Source: Combretum micranthum (Eukaryota; Streptophyta; Magnoliopsida; Myrtales; Combretaceae). From it: a stretch of 64,000 nucleotides of DNA. The DNA lies in NCBI GenBank assembly GCA_024138025.1, contig JAMXBD010000639.1, positions 496,001 to 560,000 on the forward strand, written 5' to 3'. The position numbers and the translations under genes are program-made. Below, piece after piece: positions 58,790 through 64,000 of the stretch; within the stretch, counting starts at the first letter, position 1, and each line of letters opens with the position of its first letter. Below the pieces are notes generated by a model, which worked only from the letters and a program-made list of their open reading frames with translations, searched no databases and was not told the DNA's origin.

Positions 58790-59937
58790 AATTTTGGAGT
58801 GAAAATTAGATGTAATTAAATTAATTGAAAAATAAAATAATTGAGAGTGAAGAGAGAGAGGGGGGTGGACGGCAAGCATGGGAGGAGAGAGAGAGGATTG
58901 ATTAAAAATTAATTTTGGAAGAAAAATATAAGAGAAGTTTAGTAATATGTGGTGTAGAATTTTTATGAGAAAAAAATTGTAAGAAATAGGTATGTAAGTG
59001 TAAGAATAGGTAGTAAAAAAAAGTAGAGATAGATGAATAGTAGAAAAGTATTATAAATAGTAAACTAGATAAATAAAATATCGATAGTAATAAAAATACG
59101 CATATAAATGCGATATCTGTAATTTTTAGCTACCGAAAAATTCTAAAACTGATATTTTTGGATTCCTTATATTTTTACGAGTCTATTAATATTAACAGAA
59201 TATTTTTTTCCGTCAGGTGTACTATGGCACTGTTTTTAAGAACTGATCCCGTTTGGATCGAAATGAAAATAGAATTTTGCGAATATGATATTTTTAAGCT
59301 TTCCTATATTATTACGAACTATTATCAATAATTATTTCCATTTCGTTGTTTAGGGTTTAAGAGCGTGGGATTGCCGAATCTTAAACACTAGGGTCATTTG
59401 TAAGCTTTGTTGACTTTTAGGGTTCTGGTTTGACTTCCGGTTTTGTTGAGTTATTCGTAAGATCATAAAATTTGGGAGTTTTGCTAGTATTATATTTTTA
59501 GTTCGATGTCTATGGTTTATCTCATTTTTTTATGATTATTTAATATTTTTCAATTCTCGGGATCGTTTAACCGAGTCTAGGGTTAAGAGTTGACTCAGTT
59601 TGACTTTTGGTGAAATTTGAAACTTTTGATTCTAAAATTACCGAAGGATTTAAGGTATTAGTATTTTTTTATTGAGCGTTATTTGGATATGTTGTCTTGA
59701 TTTGCGTATTGGGAATTGGATAGATGATTTGATTAGTGTACGGATGTCAAATTAACCGATAGTTGGATTTTCTATTTTGTTTTGAAGGTTCTCTTTTTCT
59801 CAAGATTAAGAATTCTTGTGTTTGACCTTATTTAGAATTTGGTTTTAACTTGGGTTGATTTTAGGGTTTTGGTTTCTGTGTTAGACTTCTAGGATTATTT
59901 TCTATGAATTATAAAAATTTCAAGGGTTTACATCGTG

Positions 59938-61445
59938 ATTTAGCAACAAGAAAGTCATAATTCTATATAATATATATATATATATATTTTAAATCCTTAA
60001 AGGTTTTATATTGTTCACAAATTCTTATTCAATAATTTATTTTTATAAAATATGGTTTTAACTATTTGTGACATAAAAACTCAAATGCATTTCTTTTTAA
60101 GGAATTTTCTAAGTTTGACTCTTTAAACAAGATTCTAATTTTTAAATTTGTGAGTGTGAAACTCGATCATGATTTCATACTTATTTTAAGCCCATGAATG
60201 TTTTATTTTCATGTTAATCTCTTTTAACTAATTATTTTCCAAAATATGAACCTCTATGTGGTTATGAGAAAAATGATTCCAAGTTGCATAAAAGATGTTT
60301 CAAGTTTTAGCATATGAGAAAAATTTAGTGAGTGACTTATTCTAAACCTTTATGCTTACAATATTTCCTTATTAATTCATAATTTTTCTATACATGGACC
60401 TTCATTTGAAAATCTTTAGATTGTTACAAGTAAGTGTCTAGTCATTATAAATATTATTTGTATTTACTTAATTCCATAAAAAAAAAGGATTTCGCTTCGT
60501 AAAACTTAGTTTCTTAAGTTGTATATCTGTTTTATTTCTAAGTAGATTTTAATTTAGTGAGTTGATTTTATCTTAACTTTGAAAACTAGTCTAACTCTTA
60601 GTTTTTTTTTTTTTTTTATATTGTATAGTTAGAAAATAAATTCTATAATTAAGCTTTCATGAAAAATTTGGATATCAAAGAGTTATTAATACTAAGTTTT
60701 AATAAACTTTATGCTACTCATCATAAAGTGTTTATTTCCTTAATTAATTTCTTTGACAAAATCATCTTTATTATTCTTTAAGAAAATTAACGATGAGTTT
60801 GAAAAGAAGTTGTTAAAATAATTTTCCCATGTGTTTGATCACAAAATCCTTACTTAGTGACAAGGTTATATATTAAAAGAGTTTGGTTTCATTTTACTCT
60901 ATTAAAGAAAATTCCTCTTTATTTTTGTTGAGACAATATTTCTATAATGATGCATGCGTATGATTATGTAGCATGAAAAAGATGAAAATATCACATAATA
61001 ATATAGGAAAGATTATAAGAAGCAATGAAAGGCAAAATAATAAGATCAAGTGTTTAGAACCTTAGCTTCATCAAGATATCTTAGACTTAGTCATGGGCAA
61101 GTCCATAAAGAGAAAAACGAAAAAAAATAACAAAATCATTTTGACTTGATAAGGACAAGTCTAAGACTAAAAAAACTAATCTTAGTGAAATTGCATGAAA
61201 AAAATAAAATAAATTGCAAGAAAGATATAAATAAATTGCATTAGCATAAATAAAGATTATGCTAGTGAGCTTATATGCTCTAAGAAATATATATTTATAT
61301 ATATATTTATTTAATAACATATAGAAGTTAGATTAGAAACTTGAATAATATAACATAACAATGTAATAAAATATTACATGAACAAGAGCAAAATATGAAC
61401 ATATTGTTGTTTTCTTAACACTATGGTTTTAGGAAGCACATACTA
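59938..61445 (-). mobile_element. outermost family A LTR fragment, right piece
   Basis: Shares with the other copies the order of blocks GAGCTTATATGCTCTAA (61266), GACTTGATAAGGACAAGTC (61142), CCTTAGCTTCATCAAG (61057) and TATTGTTGTTTTCTTAAC (61401). It stops at 61445, where a family B LTR begins, before the TATA region is reached. The 77-codon minus-strand ORF here is incidental. Confidence 0.65.
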
Positions 61446-64000
61446 TGAAATACCCCAAACCTTCATATATATTAGAAATTGGGTTTATATAGATTTGAAT
61501 GAATTAAATTAATCATAGGATATAAATAGACAAGTTGACAAAGCTAGATTAGTAATTAATTAAATGAAATTTGAGATTTGAAATCTAAATTCTCTAAACA
61601 AGTCTTTGAAATGTTTAGAGGATTCCTAAACTCTTGATTCTTAGCCTAAACACTAATTCCTAAATCTCAATAAAATTTGAGTTCATTTGCTTATCTCAAA
61701 ATATCAGTTTTAAACCCGAACTCCAATTAAATATTTTTTTTATATTTATTCCTAAATTAAGTTCTTATTTTAAGATCTTAATTTATAATCTATCGGTTCA
61801 TAAATCATCTTTTAAATACTTCTGAAACTATAGATATTGATCTGATAGTTTTAAACCTATACCCTATTTCTAAAATATCCAAATTTTTAAACTATATCCT
61901 TTCCTTTTCTTAAATTTCTTTTGCTACCTTTTCTTTCCCTTTTCATTTTCGTTTCCCTTTTGTTTCTTTCTTCTTCTCATCTCTTCTTCTCTCTTTCTCT
62001 TCTTTTCTCTAAAACTCAAATTTAAGGAAGACTAGAAGATGGATTAAAGATAGAAAACAAGATAGAAAGAGGAGATCAAGTAGAATTAGCTTCCTCAAGA
62101 AGAAGAAGAATGAATTGCATGAGTAGGCTCAAAGAGCTAAGTTTTCTATTTCTATTTCTCTTTGTTTTTACTTGTTATTTACATTTGTAATTGATGAATT
62201 GATATTGGATTAAGTTGAAAGTGTTGTTTACATTTGTAATTGTTAGTTTAATGTTTGATGGAAGTTAAAAATGGTGAAGAAGAGGGTGAATAGTGAGTTG
62301 AAGTTTGTTGAAGTGAATTGAAGTTTGATTATTGTTTGAAGTTGTTGGAGGAAGATTGAAGTGTTAGGAGTTGTTATTAGAGTTTATTTGATGTTAGAAT
62401 TGATGTAGGATATGTATAAGATGATGTAAAAGTGTAAAAATGGATTTTAAAAACAGAACAAATTCGTAATATGTATCAGGGGATTAATCACGGGCGAGCA
62501 AAAGGGAGTGAAATGAACTAATTGTGTGTTTTTCAAACATCACATGCGACCAAAGGGGCGTGATATGCTCTGGTCGTCTTTTTTTGAAATCACAAGCGAC
62601 CGCTTGGGCGTGATCCTTCCCTTGCAGCTTGACATGTTTTCGTAATTTGATCATGAATTTTTCATACAAACTCCGATTTAAGTGATTCAAGTTGCGTTGG
62701 AAAGATTAAAAAGAGATCTACAACTTTTATGTTTTAAATTTTTACAAATTATAACAGTATCAATGCTTAAATTTCATTTTTTTTCAACTGATACATTTTC
62801 CAAGCAAAATTAAAAACTTGTTTTTGTTTGTTTTATGTGTGTTTGCTTTAGGAAATGGATTTTTTGAGTTAAAATGAGATAGATAAGTGATTTTTTATGT
62901 GTTATATTGATTGGTTGATATAATTAAACATGAGTTAAGTAGATTTATAGATTTAACAAATAATTAGATTAAATCTAGAAGTTAGTTATAAAATGAACTT
63001 AGTTAACAAACCTAGGTTTAACTTGACTAAATGAACTTGAATGAACTAAAATGGATTAGATTGTTTAACTTTGATGAATTTGGCTAAGTTTAAGTTAATG
63101 TAAGCTCGAATTGACATAGATCTTAGATATATAATGAATTAGTAATTAATCTAAGTCTAACTTGGCTTAATGAACTTCACTGAGCTAAAATGAATTAGAT
63201 TGATATAGTTTAATCACCTTGGCTTAGTAAATGACTTAAATGAATAATTTTAATCAATTTGGCTTAGATTAAGTTAAAATGAGTTTAATAGCTAATAATT
63301 GGCTTAGATGAATGTTTTAGGATAATCTTTGAATAACATGAGCAATAAGTTGTTTCAAATGTTTATTTGCTTTGAATATGAATGCTTTTATGTATGAATG
63401 CTTTATATATGCTATGTTTTGTAATAAGAAACTATAATTAAAGTGAAAAGAATTACTTTGACAAACAAAGGAGAACTGTCCATATTTTGGCGGGGCGATA
63501 TTCGCAGCTATAGTGGGGTTCCACATTAATGTCTGATCAAATAGGATTTAATAAAATGAGTTTGAGATAAATGGATAAATAGCTTAAGTTCTTATATGAT
63601 TTTGATGAAGTGGATGTTTAGTTTAGTTTAGTTTCTTATACGAGTTCCTTCCTTAACAGAAGTGGATATCTGATTATCTTCTGAAATTCCTTCCGAAGCT
63701 ATGTTTGGATTTCATATTCAAGGTACATAGTAACTTGCGTGTTGGATGTTAGAATAGGCATCTAAAATGGATTAAGAACTTAAACTCGGCTCAATAATTG
63801 ATGAGTGTTGGTTGTCTATTACGTCGTTGAATCCGGAACCGGGGAGCAATAACCTTGTCATGATGCAATGGCACGGTAGTTTAGGCACTTAGCTCAATCC
63901 TTTGTCATGATGCAATAACTCAAATCCATGATGCAATGGTTCACCATGATGCAATGGTGGTTTCTTTTATTGGCTAAGTGGGTAGCTAATAGGGTTAACT
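61446..64000 (+). mobile_element. family B LTR, plus strand, runs off the window
   Basis: Starts TGAAATACCCCAAACC, homologous to the minus-strand copy whose end is at 7285. A long C/T-rich leader lies at 61900-62010, a G/C-richer block with GGGCGTGAT motifs at 62490-62630 (compare 5780-6225), and CATGATGCAAT motifs at 63859-63955. The ORFs 62484-62690 and 63317-63526 match nothing known. The rest lies beyond base 64000. Confidence 0.6.
63859..63955. repeat. CATGATGCAAT motif cluster, 4 copies
   Basis: Copies at 63859, 63906, 63927 and 63945, in the orientation opposite to the three copies at 5299-5348. Confidence 0.9.

Larger units (their letters stand above)
51938..59932 (-). mobile_element. 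family A solo LTR (outer), interrupted by a second one
   Basis: Left terminus TGTCACGGCCC (51938), right terminus AAGGGTTTACA (59932). The ends are TG...CA on both strands and are flanked by TCGTG duplications. Removing the inner LTR and its 5-bp duplication leaves about 4.26 kb, an LTR-sized unit without gag-pol. On the minus strand it runs TGTAAAC...TATA (58789-58781)...AG/GTAAAAC (58568)...GTGACA. Terminal motifs resemble Tekay/Del chromovirus LTRs (inference). ORFs in it, including 56238-56687 (149 codons, minus), match nothing known to me. Confidence 0.8.

Noticed and set aside
1..64000. tRNA, rRNA and organelle-derived insertions
   Set aside because: No cloverleaf-like or rRNA-like stretch and no recognisable plastid or mitochondrial gene was seen on either strand by eye; a covariance-model or BLAST search would be decisive.

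Overview
The window looks like transposon-filled, AT-rich intergenic DNA from the nuclear genome of a flowering plant, probably a dicot. The evidence is plant-type Ty1/copia, Ty3/gypsy (Athila and chromovirus-like) and LINE coding debris, LTRs with plant-type TATA boxes, tRNA-type primer binding sites, hAT-like MITEs and plant microsatellites. No intact host gene, rRNA, tRNA, CRISPR array or bacterial operon is recognisable. Almost every coding region carries stops or frameshifts, so the coding entries are given as pseudogenes.

Layout. 1-2460: 5' part of a copia element on the minus strand (integrase, protease, gag, PBS, LTR). 2790-3640: 3' end of a LINE (zf-RVT and RNase H). 3871-4136: foldback MITE. 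4357-7285: solo-LTR-like block of family B. 7860-10021: decayed Tat/Ogre-like LTR. 11231-11620 and 12408-13016: MITEs. 13455-19385: long LTR copy of family A on the plus strand, containing a hAT-like MITE with a perfect 8-bp target duplication. 20855-37570: a degenerate Ty3/gypsy element on the plus strand, split between protease and RT by a nearly full-length Athila-type element on the minus strand (22612-35387). 38900-39700: the only stretch that might be a small host gene (weak). 41765-44650: LTR-like block of family C. 45230-46430: 3' end of another gypsy element. 46735-49660: small non-autonomous gypsy-like element with two LTRs. 51750-61445: three stacked copies of the family A LTR, two delimited by perfect 5-bp target duplications (CATAG inside, TCGTG outside). 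61446-64000: start of a family B LTR that continues past the window.

How the parts work together. The Athila element has the full order 5'LTR-PBS-gag-PR-RT-RNaseH-IN-env-like-PPT-3'LTR. Its most interesting part lies between integrase and the env-like ORF: an array of five 61-69-bp repeats rich in GTACAC/GTGTAC half-sites, then a TATAAAA box, a leader, a consensus GTAAGT splice donor, and an acceptor two bases before the env-like start codon. The same GTACAC-type motif lies just upstream of the TATA region in both of its LTRs. This suggests a second, internal promoter for the env-like gene made from LTR-type promoter material. That is an inference from sequence order only.

LTR family A (ends TGTAAA...GTGACA, about 3.7-4.3 kb) recurs in both orientations with a conserved TATA box, leader and AG/GTAA splice-donor-like site. 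The solo-LTR state with intact target duplications points to loss of internal regions by LTR-LTR recombination.
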